Source: an uncultured Oscillospiraceae bacterium (GTDB lineage Bacteria; Bacillota; Clostridia; Oscillospirales; Ruminococcaceae). Taken from it: 64,000 bases of DNA. A model generated the notes under the pieces. It was given only the letters and a program-made list of their open reading frames with translations, was not told where the DNA came from and searched no databases. Below, one piece after another: positions 8,928-17,120 of the stretch. Position numbers and translations under genes: made by a program. The stretch is taken from the NCBI GenBank assembly GCA_934446355.1, contig CAKSEC010000005.1, positions 110,403 through 174,402 of the forward strand. The letters are read 5' to 3'. Every line of letters begins with the position of its first letter. Positions within the stretch are counted from its first letter, which is position 1.

Positions 8928-10121
8928 TTAATCTCTGCTGTAAAGATCTCTGGTATACACTTTTTTCTTTACGGCTGAAAGTTCGCTGCTCATGCGGTTC
9001 GCGAGAATGACGTCTGAGCGTTTGCAGAACTCCTCAAAATCCCCGCATATCTCATAGTCGAAGAACTCCTGACCTTCTTTGAGCGTAGGTTCAAAGATAA
9101 TGACCTTTATGCCCTGCTTTGAGAGCCGCTTCATTATGCCCTGAATGGAACTCTGACGGAAGTTGTCTGAGTTTGATTTCATAGTCAGGCGGTATACACC
9201 GACAGTTTTTGGCTTCATTGACGCAATGCGGTCTGCGATAAAATTTTTGCGGGTCTTGTTTGCGGATACTATTGCGGTGATAATATCGTTAGGCACATCG
9301 GCGAAATTTGCGAGAAGCTGCTTGGTGTCTTTTGGCAGGCAGTAGCCGCCGTAGCCGAAGCTGGGGTTATTATAATGAGAGCCGATGCGCGGGTCAAGAC
9401 CAACGCCGTCGATTATCTCACGGGCGTCAAGACCTTTCATTTCAGCGTAGGTGTCAAGTTCGTTGAAATACGCCACACGCAGTGCAAGGTAGGTGTTGCT
9501 GAAAAGCTTCACCGCTTCAGCTTCCGTGGGGTTTAGCATGAGCGTGGGAACGCCCTGCTTTATTGCGCCGCTCTGCAGAAGTTCGGCAAATTTTTTTGCA
9601 CGGTGCACGCAGTCTGACCACTGTTTCGGTGCGCCGACGATTATCCTTGACGGATATAGATTGTCGTAGAGCGCCTGTCCCTCACGCAGGAACTCCGGCG
9701 AAAAGATGATACGCCGTGCCTGTTCCGGGTACTTTTTGTGAAGCCCTGCCGTGAAGCCCACTGGTACTGTGGACTTAATGACCACGGTGCAGGTGTCGTT
9801 TACGGAAAACACCTGTTCCAGTACGCTTTCAACGGACGAGGTGTCAAAGTAGTTCTTTTCAGTGTCGTAGTTGGTGGGAGTGGCGATCAGCACAAGTTCC
9901 GCGCCAGAATATGCGGGACGCCAGTCGGTCGTGGCAGTGAGGTCAAGCTGCTTTTCCGAAAGGTATTTTTCGATGTACTTATCGGCAATGGGAGAGCGCT
10001 TTGAGTTTATCAGCTCCACTTTTTCGGGTACTATATCCACGGCGGTGACTTCGTTTTCCTGAGCAAGCAGAACCGCCATTGAAAGCCCTACATATCCCGT
10101 TCCCGCAACAGTGATCTTCAT
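8928..10121 (-). CDS. ugd: UDP-glucose/nucleotide-sugar dehydrogenase
   Basis: Oxidises UDP-glucose (or a related UDP-sugar) to the uronic acid with two NAD+, supplying precursors for surface polysaccharide. The 397-residue product has the N-terminal Rossmann motif VAGTGYVGLSMAVLLAQ and the central dimerisation helix (EAEAVKLFSNTYLALRVAYFNELD). The catalytic Cys is in FGYGGYCLPKDTKQL. Sugar specificity is not readable. It is the first gene of a likely four-gene operon, with a good promoter about 73 bases upstream. Confidence 0.93.
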   Translation of the reverse strand: MKITVAGTGYVGLSMAVLLAQENEVTAVDIVPEKVELINSKRSPIADKYIEKYLSEKQLDLTATTDWRPAYSGAELVLIATPTNYDTEKNYFDTSSVESVLEQVFSVNDTCTVVIKSTVPVGFTAGLHKKYPEQARRIIFSPEFLREGQALYDNLYPSRIIVGAPKQWSDCVHRAKKFAELLQSGAIKQGVPTLMLNPTEAEAVKLFSNTYLALRVAYFNELDTYAEMKGLDAREIIDGVGLDPRIGSHYNNPSFGYGGYCLPKDTKQLLANFADVPNDIITAIVSANKTRKNFIADRIASMKPKTVGVYRLTMKSNSDNFRQSSIQGIMKRLSKQGIKVIIFEPTLKEGQEFFDYEICGDFEEFCKRSDVILANRMSSELSAVKKKVYTRDLYSRD

Positions 10122-10200
10122 TTTCTTATTCCCCCTGAGTGGCTATATTTTTGCAGTCTGTCAGTTTCTGTAATCTGGGCTGCTACAAGTCGTCCATTAT

Positions 10201-10229
10201 ATTATAGTACCTGAAGCGAAAAATGTCAA
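10201..10229 (-). promoter_or_regulatory. Sigma-A promoter of the ugd operon
   Basis: Minus strand TTGACA (10224-10229), 17-bp spacer, TATAAT (10201-10206). Confidence 0.85.
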
Positions 10230-10442
10230 GTGTGCAGAAATTAACGGCAGGCTGCCGATAGAGTCCGCCTTTGCTTGCTGTTCCATGCAGCGGACCGCTG
10301 TACAGCAGGCGTTCAGCTTATCCGCAGGAATGTATATGCAGTTTATTGCCACATAAAGGAGAAGAACGAATTTTCACGAATGTGAGTAATTGCAATACAA
10401 AAAATATGCGGCATTTTGTCGGGAAAATGTGTATTTTTACTA
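10230..10442. other. Intergenic stretch between divergent promoters, unassigned
   Basis: About 210 bases separate the ugd promoter from the chemoreceptor promoter. A small CAGCGG/CCGCTG hairpin is visible near 10287. I see no convincing gene, although one 70-codon reading frame crosses it without a ribosome site. Confidence 0.5.
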
Positions 10443-10471
10443 TTGACTGTTTCTTTGGATATTTGTATAAT
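10443..10471 (+). promoter_or_regulatory. Promoter of chemoreceptor leader
   Basis: TTGACT (10443-10448), 17-bp spacer, TATAAT (10466-10471). Confidence 0.8.
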
Positions 10472-10504
10472 ATAATCAAATAGAGAGAATGCTGCAGCAA
10501 TGAC

Positions 10505-10553
10505 GCTCCGCAGATCGGCACGGATCACCATGCCGGTTGGCGGAGCATTTTTT
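10505..10553 (+). terminator. Intrinsic terminator inside the chemoreceptor leader
   Basis: GCTCCGC (10505-10511) pairs with GCGGAGC (10540-10546). An inner CGGCA/TGCCG stem lies within, and six T follow (10548-10553). It lies between the promoter and the ATG at 10585. Transcripts should therefore either stop at about 75 nt or read through into the receptor gene. A four-codon reading frame (ATG at 10489, stop at 10501-10503) ends just before the stem. Confidence 0.75.
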
Positions 10554-10584
10554 GAAAGCAGCCCAGAGAAAGGCGGAACAAAAG

Positions 10585-12549
10585 ATGAAAAAGGTGCACT
10601 CCATCAGGACGAAGATAGTGCTTCTGGCAGTGGTGCCAATGCTTCTGGTATGGCTGATACTTCTTATTTATACATTCGTCGGCGGGATAGACAACACGAG
10701 GTCTGCGGTCATCAGCAGCATTGATGAAACAGCGAGGATATCAGCGCAGGCTATCGTAAATCAGCTTAATATTTACGAAACAGCGGTAAGCGAGGCGGCG
10801 TCCAACGAGCTGTTTCAGGACCCGAACGCAGACACTGACAGTATCATGGCTTATCTGAACGGCGTTATGGAACGTAACGGCTTCCTGCGCATAGGTTACA
10901 CCGACGAGAATGGTATAAACCAGAAGGGAAGCGACTTTTCCGGCAGGGAGTACTTCAAGAACTGCCGTCAGAAAATGACGTCTGTGACCTCCGACCCGTA
11001 TTCCGCTAAGGACGGCAACGGTGCGCTGTCCGTGCTGTTCTGTGCACCGATCGTGCGTGATGGAAGCTTCTGCGGCATAGTCTACGGCGCAGCGGACGCA
11101 AAGCTGTTCAGCGATATTATCAGCGGAGTGCTTGTCGGCGAGGGCGGAGAGAATTTTATTGTAGACAGCACCGGTGCAATGATAGCGAATAACGACTATT
11201 CCATTGCGGCAAACCTCACAAATTACATTACGCTGGCACAGACCGACTCCTCGGTGGCAGGACAGGCAGAGGTGGTTTCCAGAATGCTGTCTGATAAGAC
11301 GGGCAGTCTTGAATATAAGAAAGGTAATACGACCCGTGCGGCAAGCTTTGTGCCGATCGACAAGGGCAGCGGCTGGGAACTTGCAGTCACAGTCAACGGT
11401 ATGGACTTCATAAAGGGACAGCTTATCACCACGCTTGCTCTGGGGCTCTTTTCTGTGGCGCTGATAGCATTCAGCATAGTCATGATAGCCCGTACTTCTT
11501 CACATATAGTAAAGCCGGTCATCGGCTGCACAAAGCGTATCGAACTTCTGGCTGACGGCGACCTGATGTCTGATATGGAAGAATTCAAGTCGGACGATGA
11601 AACAGGTATCCTTGTTGAATCGACACGGCGCAATATTAGACACCTTAACAGCATGATAGGACATATATCCCAGAGCCTTGAAAAGATGGCGGGAGGAGAT
11701 TTCACCGGCTCTATCGAGGGAACGTTCCAAGGTGACTTTGCACCGATAAAGCAGTCGCTTGACAATATCATGGAGTCGCTGCGCTCGGTACTTGTTGACA
11801 TCGACAAGACCACCGAGGTGCTTGAAGAACTGTCAACAAAGGTGGTCGATACCTCTGCGGCGCTGTCGGGCGGCGTACAGAACCAGACGGCAATGATGGA
11901 CGAGATAAATGAAGCTTTTGCTGGAATGCGTGAGAATGTCAGAATGAACGCCGAAAATACGGCGAATGTCGTTGAACTTGCTTCACGCACCAAGGACGGC
12001 ATACATTCAAGCGGCGAGCAGATGGAAATGCTTCTTTCTGCAATGCGGCAGATGTCTGAATCTTCAAAGGAAATGCAGTCTATAAACGACGTTATCAGCA
12101 ATATCGCATTCCAGACGCATATACTCGCACTGAATGCTGCGATAGAGGCAGCGACTGCAGGCGAGGCAGGAAAGGGCTTTGCAATAGTGGCTGACGAGGT
12201 GGGAAATCTTGCGGCAAAGAGCGGAGAATCTGCGTCGAAGATATCTGCGCTGATAAAGCGTACTGTGGATTCAATAGAAAGCGGCATGGAACTTGCCCAG
12301 ACCGTTGCCGGCTCGTTTGAAGCGGTCACCGAAATAACCGACGAGGTAGAAAAGAACATCGCGGACATCTCTGCTTCGTCAGAGGAGCAGGCTGCCTGCA
12401 TAGAAACTGTTGCCGAGAGAATGAACGACATCTCTGCAGAGGTGCAGAACACTGCGGCTTCCGCACACGATGCGGCTGAGATAAGCGAGCGTCTGAAGGA
12501 CGAGGCGGATACTCTTGACGCACATATCAGAAAATTCACGCTGAACTGA
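10585..12549 (+). CDS. Methyl-accepting chemotaxis protein with double-Cache-type sensor
   Basis: Transmembrane chemoreceptor, 654 residues. TM1 spans about 9-32. The extracellular sensor of about 250 residues has Cache-like features (RIGYTDENGINQKGSDFSGR, FVPIDKGSGWELAVTVNG). TM2 is LITTLALGLFSVALIAFSIV, followed by HAMP and the signalling helices. The conserved tip (VISNIAFQTHILALNAAIEA) is intact. There is no C-terminal CheR-tethering pentapeptide. The start is the ATG at 10585 behind AAAGGCGG; an upstream TTG falls inside the leader terminator and is unlikely. No che genes are visible, so the downstream pathway is unknown. Confidence 0.92.
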   Translation: MKKVHSIRTKIVLLAVVPMLLVWLILLIYTFVGGIDNTRSAVISSIDETARISAQAIVNQLNIYETAVSEAASNELFQDPNADTDSIMAYLNGVMERNGFLRIGYTDENGINQKGSDFSGREYFKNCRQKMTSVTSDPYSAKDGNGALSVLFCAPIVRDGSFCGIVYGAADAKLFSDIISGVLVGEGGENFIVDSTGAMIANNDYSIAANLTNYITLAQTDSSVAGQAEVVSRMLSDKTGSLEYKKGNTTRAASFVPIDKGSGWELAVTVNGMDFIKGQLITTLALGLFSVALIAFSIVMIARTSSHIVKPVIGCTKRIELLADGDLMSDMEEFKSDDETGILVESTRRNIRHLNSMIGHISQSLEKMAGGDFTGSIEGTFQGDFAPIKQSLDNIMESLRSVLVDIDKTTEVLEELSTKVVDTSAALSGGVQNQTAMMDEINEAFAGMRENVRMNAENTANVVELASRTKDGIHSSGEQMEMLLSAMRQMSESSKEMQSINDVISNIAFQTHILALNAAIEAATAGEAGKGFAIVADEVGNLAAKSGESASKISALIKRTVDSIESGMELAQTVAGSFEAVTEITDEVEKNIADISASSEEQAACIETVAERMNDISAEVQNTAASAHDAAEISERLKDEADTLDAHIRKFTLN

Positions 12550-12558
12550 TTTATGCTA

Positions 12559-12587
12559 TTGACAAAGCCGTTTTCTTGTACTATAAT
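12559..12587 (+). promoter_or_regulatory. Sigma-A promoter of bacteriohemerythrin
   Basis: TTGACA (12559-12564), 17-bp spacer, TATAAT (12582-12587), ten bases after the chemoreceptor stop codon. Confidence 0.85.
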
Positions 12588-12629
12588 CTATAGAAGATAT
12601 GGGCTAGTCTTTTGCAAAGGAGAATTTCC

Positions 12630-13025
12630 ATGAAAAAGTATGAATTTACAAGCGACCTTGAAACCGGCAACCGCATTATAGACAACGAGCACCGTGAGCT
12701 TCTGAACGCCGTGAACGCTCTTCTGGAAGCGTGCGGCGAGGGCAAGGGCCGTGCGCAGATGAGCAGCACCGTGAAGTTTCTGAACGACTATGTTGACAGG
12801 CATTTCGCCCACGAGGAGCAGCTTCAGAAGCAGAGCGGGTATCCGGGCTATGAAGCGCACCGTGCGTTCCATGAGAAGTATAAGCAGACCCTGCGTGAGA
12901 TCACAGCGGGAATGTCAGAAAACTGCAGTCTTTCCGACCTTGCAAAGCTTAACGGTCACGTGAGCGTCCTTGTGAGCCACATTCGCAGCGAGGACAAGAA
13001 ACTGGGGGCGTTCCTGAATAAATAA
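12630..13025 (+). CDS. Bacteriohemerythrin
   Basis: Small four-helix diiron protein that binds oxygen; proposed roles are oxygen sensing, storage or scavenging. All seven metal ligands are visible in the 131 residues: His21, His58 and Glu62 (HFAHE), His77 and His81 (HRAFH), His117 and Asp122 (HIRSED). The start is the ATG at 12630, with AAAGGAG eight bases before. It has its own promoter and terminator but sits directly behind the chemoreceptor. Confidence 0.93.
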   Translation: MKKYEFTSDLETGNRIIDNEHRELLNAVNALLEACGEGKGRAQMSSTVKFLNDYVDRHFAHEEQLQKQSGYPGYEAHRAFHEKYKQTLREITAGMSENCSLSDLAKLNGHVSVLVSHIRSEDKKLGAFLNK

Positions 13026-13031
13026 GAGCGG

Positions 13032-13062
13032 CGGCGCATTTCTTTGGAAGTGCGCCGTTTTT
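13032..13062 (+). terminator. Terminator after bacteriohemerythrin
   Basis: 7-bp stem CGGCGCA/TGCGCCG followed by TTTTT. Confidence 0.85.
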
Positions 13063-13114
13063 GCTGCGGTGAAGGTCTGGTCAGGAATTTTCTGCAGTGA
13101 GGGAGTATAATATA

Positions 13115-13143
13115 TTGACAAATCCGCATTTTAATGATATAAT
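13115..13143 (+). promoter_or_regulatory. Sigma-A promoter of aspS
   Basis: TTGACA (13115-13120), 17-bp spacer, TATAAT (13138-13143) with extended TGA. Confidence 0.85.
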
Positions 13144-13149
13144 AAAGTG

Positions 13150-13307
13150 TTGAATAATGCGGCACAGCGGCGCTGTGCGAAAGGCTGTGATATAATGCGG
13201 CATAACAATGCCGGTCATAATTACTGTGACCACAGATAAGAGATCGTTCCCGCAGAGGGTATGCGGGCAGCATAAATACAACACTGAAAGGATTGAAGAA
13301 ATTGTTC
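13150..13307 (+). promoter_or_regulatory. Hairpin-rich leader of aspS
   Basis: A leader of about 158 nt with four successive hairpins: 13162-13178 (7 bp, loop GGC), 13198-13213 (6 bp, loop AACA), 13213-13231 (5 bp) and 13249-13267 (6 bp, CCCGCA/TGCGGG). There is no T-run after any of them, so control, if any, would act on translation or RNA stability. I do not find the T-box consensus (GGTGGNACCGCG). Confidence 0.5.
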
Positions 13308-15074
13308 ATGGAGAATGAATACCGCACGCAATACTGCAATGCGGTGAGTGAAAAGGATATAGGCAGAAAGGTCAGGGCAGCCGGCTGGGTGGAGAATATC
13401 CGTGACCACGGCGGCATCATGTTCGTTGACCTGAGGGACCATTACGGCGTAGTCCAGATAGTGTTCCACAATGAAGCGCTGCTTGAGGGTATCCACAAGG
13501 AATGCGCTGTTTCCATCGCAGGAACAGTCCTCAAGCGTGACGAGAGCACCTACAATGACAAGATTGAGACCGGTACCGTCGAGATAGAGGCTGAGGAAGT
13601 CCGCATTCTCGGCAAGGTGACCGAGCAGCTTCCGTTTGAGGTCGCAACCTCCCGTGAAACACGCGAGGACGTCCGCCTGAAGTACCGCTACCTTGACCTG
13701 CGCAACAGGAAAATGCACGACAATATCGTGCTGCGCTCAAAGATAATCAGCTTCCTGCGCAACAAGATGAGCAGCATGGGCTTCCTTGAACTTCAGACTC
13801 CGATTCTGTCCACGTCATCTCCTGAGGGCGCAAGAGATTACCTTATCCCCAGCCGTAAGCACCACGGCAAGTTCTATGCTCTGCCGCAGGCTCCCCAGAT
13901 CTTCAAGCAGATATATATGGTTTCCGGCTTTGATAAGTATTTCCAGATAGCGCCCTGCTTCCGCGATGAGGACGCAAGAGCCGACCGCTCCCCCGGCGAG
14001 TTCTACCAGCTTGACTTTGAGATGAGCTTTGCAACGCAGGAGGACGTTTTCGCAGTCGCTGAGGAAGTGCTTTCTGCGACATTTGCTGAGTTCTCTGACA
14101 AGCAGGTATCTCAGGCGCCGTTCAGACGTATCCCTTACGAGGAGGCTATGCTGACATACGGCTCTGATAAGCCTGACCTGCGCAATCCGCTGGTAATAAA
14201 GGAACTTTCCGACCTGTTCGTTGACAGTGACTTCAAGCCGTTCTGCAACAAGGTGGTAAGAGGTATTCGTGTTCCGGGCATGGCTAAGCAGTCAAAGACG
14301 TTCTTCAAGAGCATGGAAGAATTTGCGACCGAGGAAGTCGGAATGAAGGGTCTTGGCTATTTCAAGGTCGAAGAGGGCGAGAACGGAATGTTCAAGTATA
14401 ACGGCCCTATCGACAAGTTCCTGAACGACGACCAGAGAAAAGAACTTGCAAGCCGCTGCGAACTTGAAGTGGGCGACGTGCTCTACTTCATTGCAGACAG
14501 CAAGAAGAACGCACCGAAGTTTGCCGGACAGATACGCAACGAGGTAGCAAAGCGCATGAACCTTGTTGACGAGAGCCGCTTTGAACTGTGCTTTATCGTT
14601 GACTTCCCGATGTACGAACTGGACGAGGAAACAGGTAAGATAATCTTCACCCACAATCCTTTCTCCATGCCGCAGGGCGGTCTTGACGCACTGCTGAACA
14701 AGGACCCGCTGGATATACTCGCATATCAGTATGATATAGTATGCAACGGCGTTGAGCTTTCCTCCGGTGCAGTAAGAAACCACGACCTTGATATCATGAT
14801 CAAGGCGTTCGAGATAGCAGGCTATACCGAAGAAGACGTTGCAAGCAAGTTCGGCGCACTGTACAATGCGTTCAAGTTCGGCGCACCGCCTCATGCAGGT
14901 ATGGCTCCGGGCGTTGACCGTATGATAATGCTTCTGACCGGCGAGGATAGTATCCGCGAGGTAATCGCATTCCCGCTGAACTCAAATGCGCAGGATCTGC
15001 TTCTTGGCGCACCGACAGAGGTAACAGAGCAGCAGCTTCGTGAGGTACACATCAAGGTTCGCAAGCAGATGTGA
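13308..15074 (+). CDS. aspS: Aspartyl-tRNA synthetase
   Basis: Class II synthetase charging tRNA-Asp (possibly also tRNA-Asn in a non-discriminating form), 588 residues. The OB anticodon-binding domain is at 1-105 (GRKVRAAGWVENIRDHGG). Motif 2 is IAPCFRDEDARADRSPGEFYQLDFEMSF, shown here for its FRDEDxRxDR core. A bacterial GAD insertion occupies about 285-410, and motif 3 ends GMAPGVDRMIMLL. The chosen start ATG gives the usual spacing to the RTQYC block. In-frame TTGs at 13293 and 13302 sit closer to the GAAAGGA site and are alternatives. Confidence 0.95.
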   Translation: MENEYRTQYCNAVSEKDIGRKVRAAGWVENIRDHGGIMFVDLRDHYGVVQIVFHNEALLEGIHKECAVSIAGTVLKRDESTYNDKIETGTVEIEAEEVRILGKVTEQLPFEVATSRETREDVRLKYRYLDLRNRKMHDNIVLRSKIISFLRNKMSSMGFLELQTPILSTSSPEGARDYLIPSRKHHGKFYALPQAPQIFKQIYMVSGFDKYFQIAPCFRDEDARADRSPGEFYQLDFEMSFATQEDVFAVAEEVLSATFAEFSDKQVSQAPFRRIPYEEAMLTYGSDKPDLRNPLVIKELSDLFVDSDFKPFCNKVVRGIRVPGMAKQSKTFFKSMEEFATEEVGMKGLGYFKVEEGENGMFKYNGPIDKFLNDDQRKELASRCELEVGDVLYFIADSKKNAPKFAGQIRNEVAKRMNLVDESRFELCFIVDFPMYELDEETGKIIFTHNPFSMPQGGLDALLNKDPLDILAYQYDIVCNGVELSSGAVRNHDLDIMIKAFEIAGYTEEDVASKFGALYNAFKFGAPPHAGMAPGVDRMIMLLTGEDSIREVIAFPLNSNAQDLLLGAPTEVTEQQLREVHIKVRKQM

Positions 15075-15096
15075 TATTAGGAAATCGCTGAATATT

Positions 15097-15277
15097 ATGT
15101 GGGAGGGGAAACTCTCCCACATCAGACTGTCGATAAACCCTCATCTTCGTCGTCACACGCCCTACGGCAGGCACAAAGCCTAGCCGTATGGCGTGTTCCT
15201 AGAATCTGAGGGCTTCTCGACAGTCTGGTCGTAGGCTTATTAGCCAAACTGGTGTGGGAGAGGTCACTCTCCCACAT
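15097..15277. repeat. Palindromic mobile-like repeat, copy 1 (with terminal hairpins)
   Basis: The outer ends are similar inverted hairpins (15097-15122 and 15253-15277, GTGGGAG/CTCCCAC). An inner near-perfect palindrome spans 15123-15227, with 21-base arms that differ at two positions. Inside the arms, CGTCGT on the left faces CCTAG on the right. Flanks TGAATATT (15089-15096) and TGAATTAT (15278-15285) look like an imperfect 8-bp target duplication. No protein is encoded. Confidence 0.75.
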
Positions 15278-15339
15278 TGAATTATGATGGAAAATTATGC
15301 TGGAAAATCTTCAGCACTGCAAAACGGAGAGGTGAACAG

Positions 15340-16299
15340 ATGAACAGGTTCAGGAAAGCGGTCAGCACTGTGTGGAAAAGAGCACTGCCCGTATTGAAAA
15401 GGGCATTCGTGCTTCCTCCGCTCGCAATACTGATTTTGTTTCCTGCGTCTATGGTGCTGTGCATAATCGCACTCAATTCACAGGGGATATGCCCGCCGCT
15501 GGAATATCTGGCGTATCTCGTGGCGGCGTATGCGCTGGCGGTGCTCATTATCGGGCTTGGCAGCATATCCGAGGCTGCCGCGCGTCTGGTGCATGACAGC
15601 AAGGTATACCGCTGGGTGCAGAAGTACCCTGTCGCACAGCTTTTTATCAGCGACCGCAGATTTCGGGGCGAACTGTCGTTGTATCAGGGACTTCTGGTGA
15701 GTACGCTGTTTGCTGTGTTCAAGGGCGCTGCGGCGCTGTTTTACCGCTCGGTCTGGTTTGCGGCTGTGGCGGGGTACTACATAACTTTCGGTATTTCACG
15801 GCTGTTGCTGGTCAGAAATTATCGCCGCTCTGAAAGGCTCGGCGACGCCGCAGACCGCAGACAGAGCGAACTGAGGGCGTACCGTCAGTGCGGCTTTCTT
15901 ATGCTGGTGCTTCATCTGGGAATGGCGGTTATGGCTGTGCAGCTTATCCGCGAGGAATACACGATAGCCTATCCCGGCTCGGTCATTTACATAACGGCGG
16001 CATATTCGTTCTATATCCTGACCCTTTCGATAGTGAACATAGTCAGATTCAGGAAGCTTAACAGTCCGATATTGTCGGCGTCAAAGGCACTGAATCTCGC
16101 AGGTGCGCTGATGTCTATATTCACACTGCAGAACGCCATGACCTCACGCTTTGCGAACGATGTGACGTTCCGCAGGATAATGAATCTGGCGGTGGGGCTT
16201 ACTGTATGCGCTTGCGTGCTTGCAATGGGCATATTTATGATGGTGCATTCCACACGGCAGTTGAAGCGGCTTGCCAATGAGCCGGAAATGAGCATATAA
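15340..16299 (+). CDS. Hypothetical multi-pass membrane protein
   Basis: 319 residues, not recognised. A basic N-terminus (MNRFRKAVSTVWKRALP) precedes about seven hydrophobic segments: PPLAILILFPASMVLCIIAL, the 55-75 region, about 115-155, 190-215, 220-240, 255-275 and 285-305. Arg-rich loops alternate with them. The start is the ATG at 15340 behind GGAGAGGTG. No promoter is evident, and the upstream gap is filled by the palindromic repeat. A terminator shared with sigE follows. Confidence 0.75.
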   Translation: MNRFRKAVSTVWKRALPVLKRAFVLPPLAILILFPASMVLCIIALNSQGICPPLEYLAYLVAAYALAVLIIGLGSISEAAARLVHDSKVYRWVQKYPVAQLFISDRRFRGELSLYQGLLVSTLFAVFKGAAALFYRSVWFAAVAGYYITFGISRLLLVRNYRRSERLGDAADRRQSELRAYRQCGFLMLVLHLGMAVMAVQLIREEYTIAYPGSVIYITAAYSFYILTLSIVNIVRFRKLNSPILSASKALNLAGALMSIFTLQNAMTSRFANDVTFRRIMNLAVGLTVCACVLAMGIFMMVHSTRQLKRLANEPEMSI

Positions 16300-16302
16300 A
16301 AT

Positions 16303-16333
16303 ACCGGACTGAAATCTGCTCAGTCCGGTTTTG
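16303..16333. terminator. Bidirectional terminator between membrane protein gene and sigE
   Basis: 10-bp stem (16303-16312 with 16320-16329). TTTG follows on the plus side and TATTTTAT on the minus side. Confidence 0.8.
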
Positions 16334-16342
16334 CTTGTAGTT

Positions 16343-17071
16343 TTAATTGCACACTCTTTCCAATTCTTCACGAAGCTGCTTTATAATGCGCTTTTCAAGC
16401 CTTGATATGTAGCTTTGTGATATGCCAATCTCGTCTGCGACCTCTTTCTGGGTCTTTTCTCTGCCGCCCTTGAGCCCAAAGCGCATTTCCATTATCTGAC
16501 GTTCTCTTGCCGACAGGTGACTCACCGCTTCGTGCAGCAGCCGCTTTTCGGTTTCGTTTTCTATATGGGCGTTCACGCAGTCGCTGTCTGTGCCGAGGAC
16601 GTCAGACAGGAGAAGTTCGTTTCCGTCCCAGTCAACGTTCAGCGGCTCGTCAATCGAAACCTCGAACCTGCGCTGGCTGGTCTTTCGCAGGTACATCAGG
16701 ATCTCGTTCTCGATACAGCGGGAAGCGTAGGTCGCAAGCTTTATGTTCTTGTGTACGCTGAACGTGTTCACTGCCTTTATCAGCCCGATAGTGCCTATTG
16801 AAACAAGGTCGTCAAGCCCCACGCCGGTGTTCTCGAATTTCTTTGCGATATACACGACCAGTCGCAGATTGTGCACTATGAGAGTTTCCCTTGCGGCGGC
16901 AAAGTCGGTTTCCAGCAGCTTGAACGCCGCTTCCTCCTCCTCACGGGTGAGGGGCGGCGGCAGCGATTCCGAGCCGTTGATGTAATACACTCCCTGTGTT
17001 TCTTCCCCAAGGGCGTAGCGCATGAATGCGGAAAATCCCTCGTCAAGCAGTTTTTTCAAAAAATTCATCAT
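16343..17071 (-). CDS. sigE: Sporulation sigma factor SigE (pro-form)
   Basis: Mother-cell sigma factor of early sporulation, 242 residues. The N-terminal pro-sequence runs to about residue 29 and leads into VYYINGSESLPPPL, the known SigE processing region. Region 2 (LRLVVYIAKKFENTGVGLDDL, SIGTIGLIKAVNTF) and region 4 with its helix-turn-helix (KEVADEIGISQSYISRLEKR) are complete. It lies 49 bases after spoIIGA, whose protease removes the pro-sequence. RBS GGAGGT. Confidence 0.95.
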   Translation of the reverse strand: MMNFLKKLLDEGFSAFMRYALGEETQGVYYINGSESLPPPLTREEEEAAFKLLETDFAAARETLIVHNLRLVVYIAKKFENTGVGLDDLVSIGTIGLIKAVNTFSVHKNIKLATYASRCIENEILMYLRKTSQRRFEVSIDEPLNVDWDGNELLLSDVLGTDSDCVNAHIENETEKRLLHEAVSHLSARERQIMEMRFGLKGGREKTQKEVADEIGISQSYISRLEKRIIKQLREELERVCN

Positions 17072-17120
17072 GATTATACCTCCTGATTTGTCAGCCTGTG
17101 GAATGCTGAACAGGCATTGT

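Noticed and set aside
10271..10483. 70-codon frame upstream of the chemoreceptor
   Set aside because: It crosses the promoter, has no ribosome site and has no protein-like composition.
10478..10584. Cyclic-di-GMP (GEMM) riboswitch before the chemoreceptor
   Set aside because: There is no GAAA tetraloop-receptor pattern, and only about 27 bases lie before the terminator, too few for the aptamer.
11223..12539. Long open frame (438 codons) antisense to the chemoreceptor
   Set aside because: Low-complexity Ser/Ala/Ile translation, no ribosome site, and it lies opposite a clear gene. Similar antisense frames opposite rimO, smc, topA and the EAL gene are rejected for the same reason.
13150..13307. 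T-box riboswitch before aspS
   Set aside because: The conserved T-box sequence and a terminator/antiterminator pair are missing.
15097..15122. aspS terminator
   Set aside because: A strong stem but no following T-run, and a matching copy on the far side of the repeat identifies it as an element terminus.
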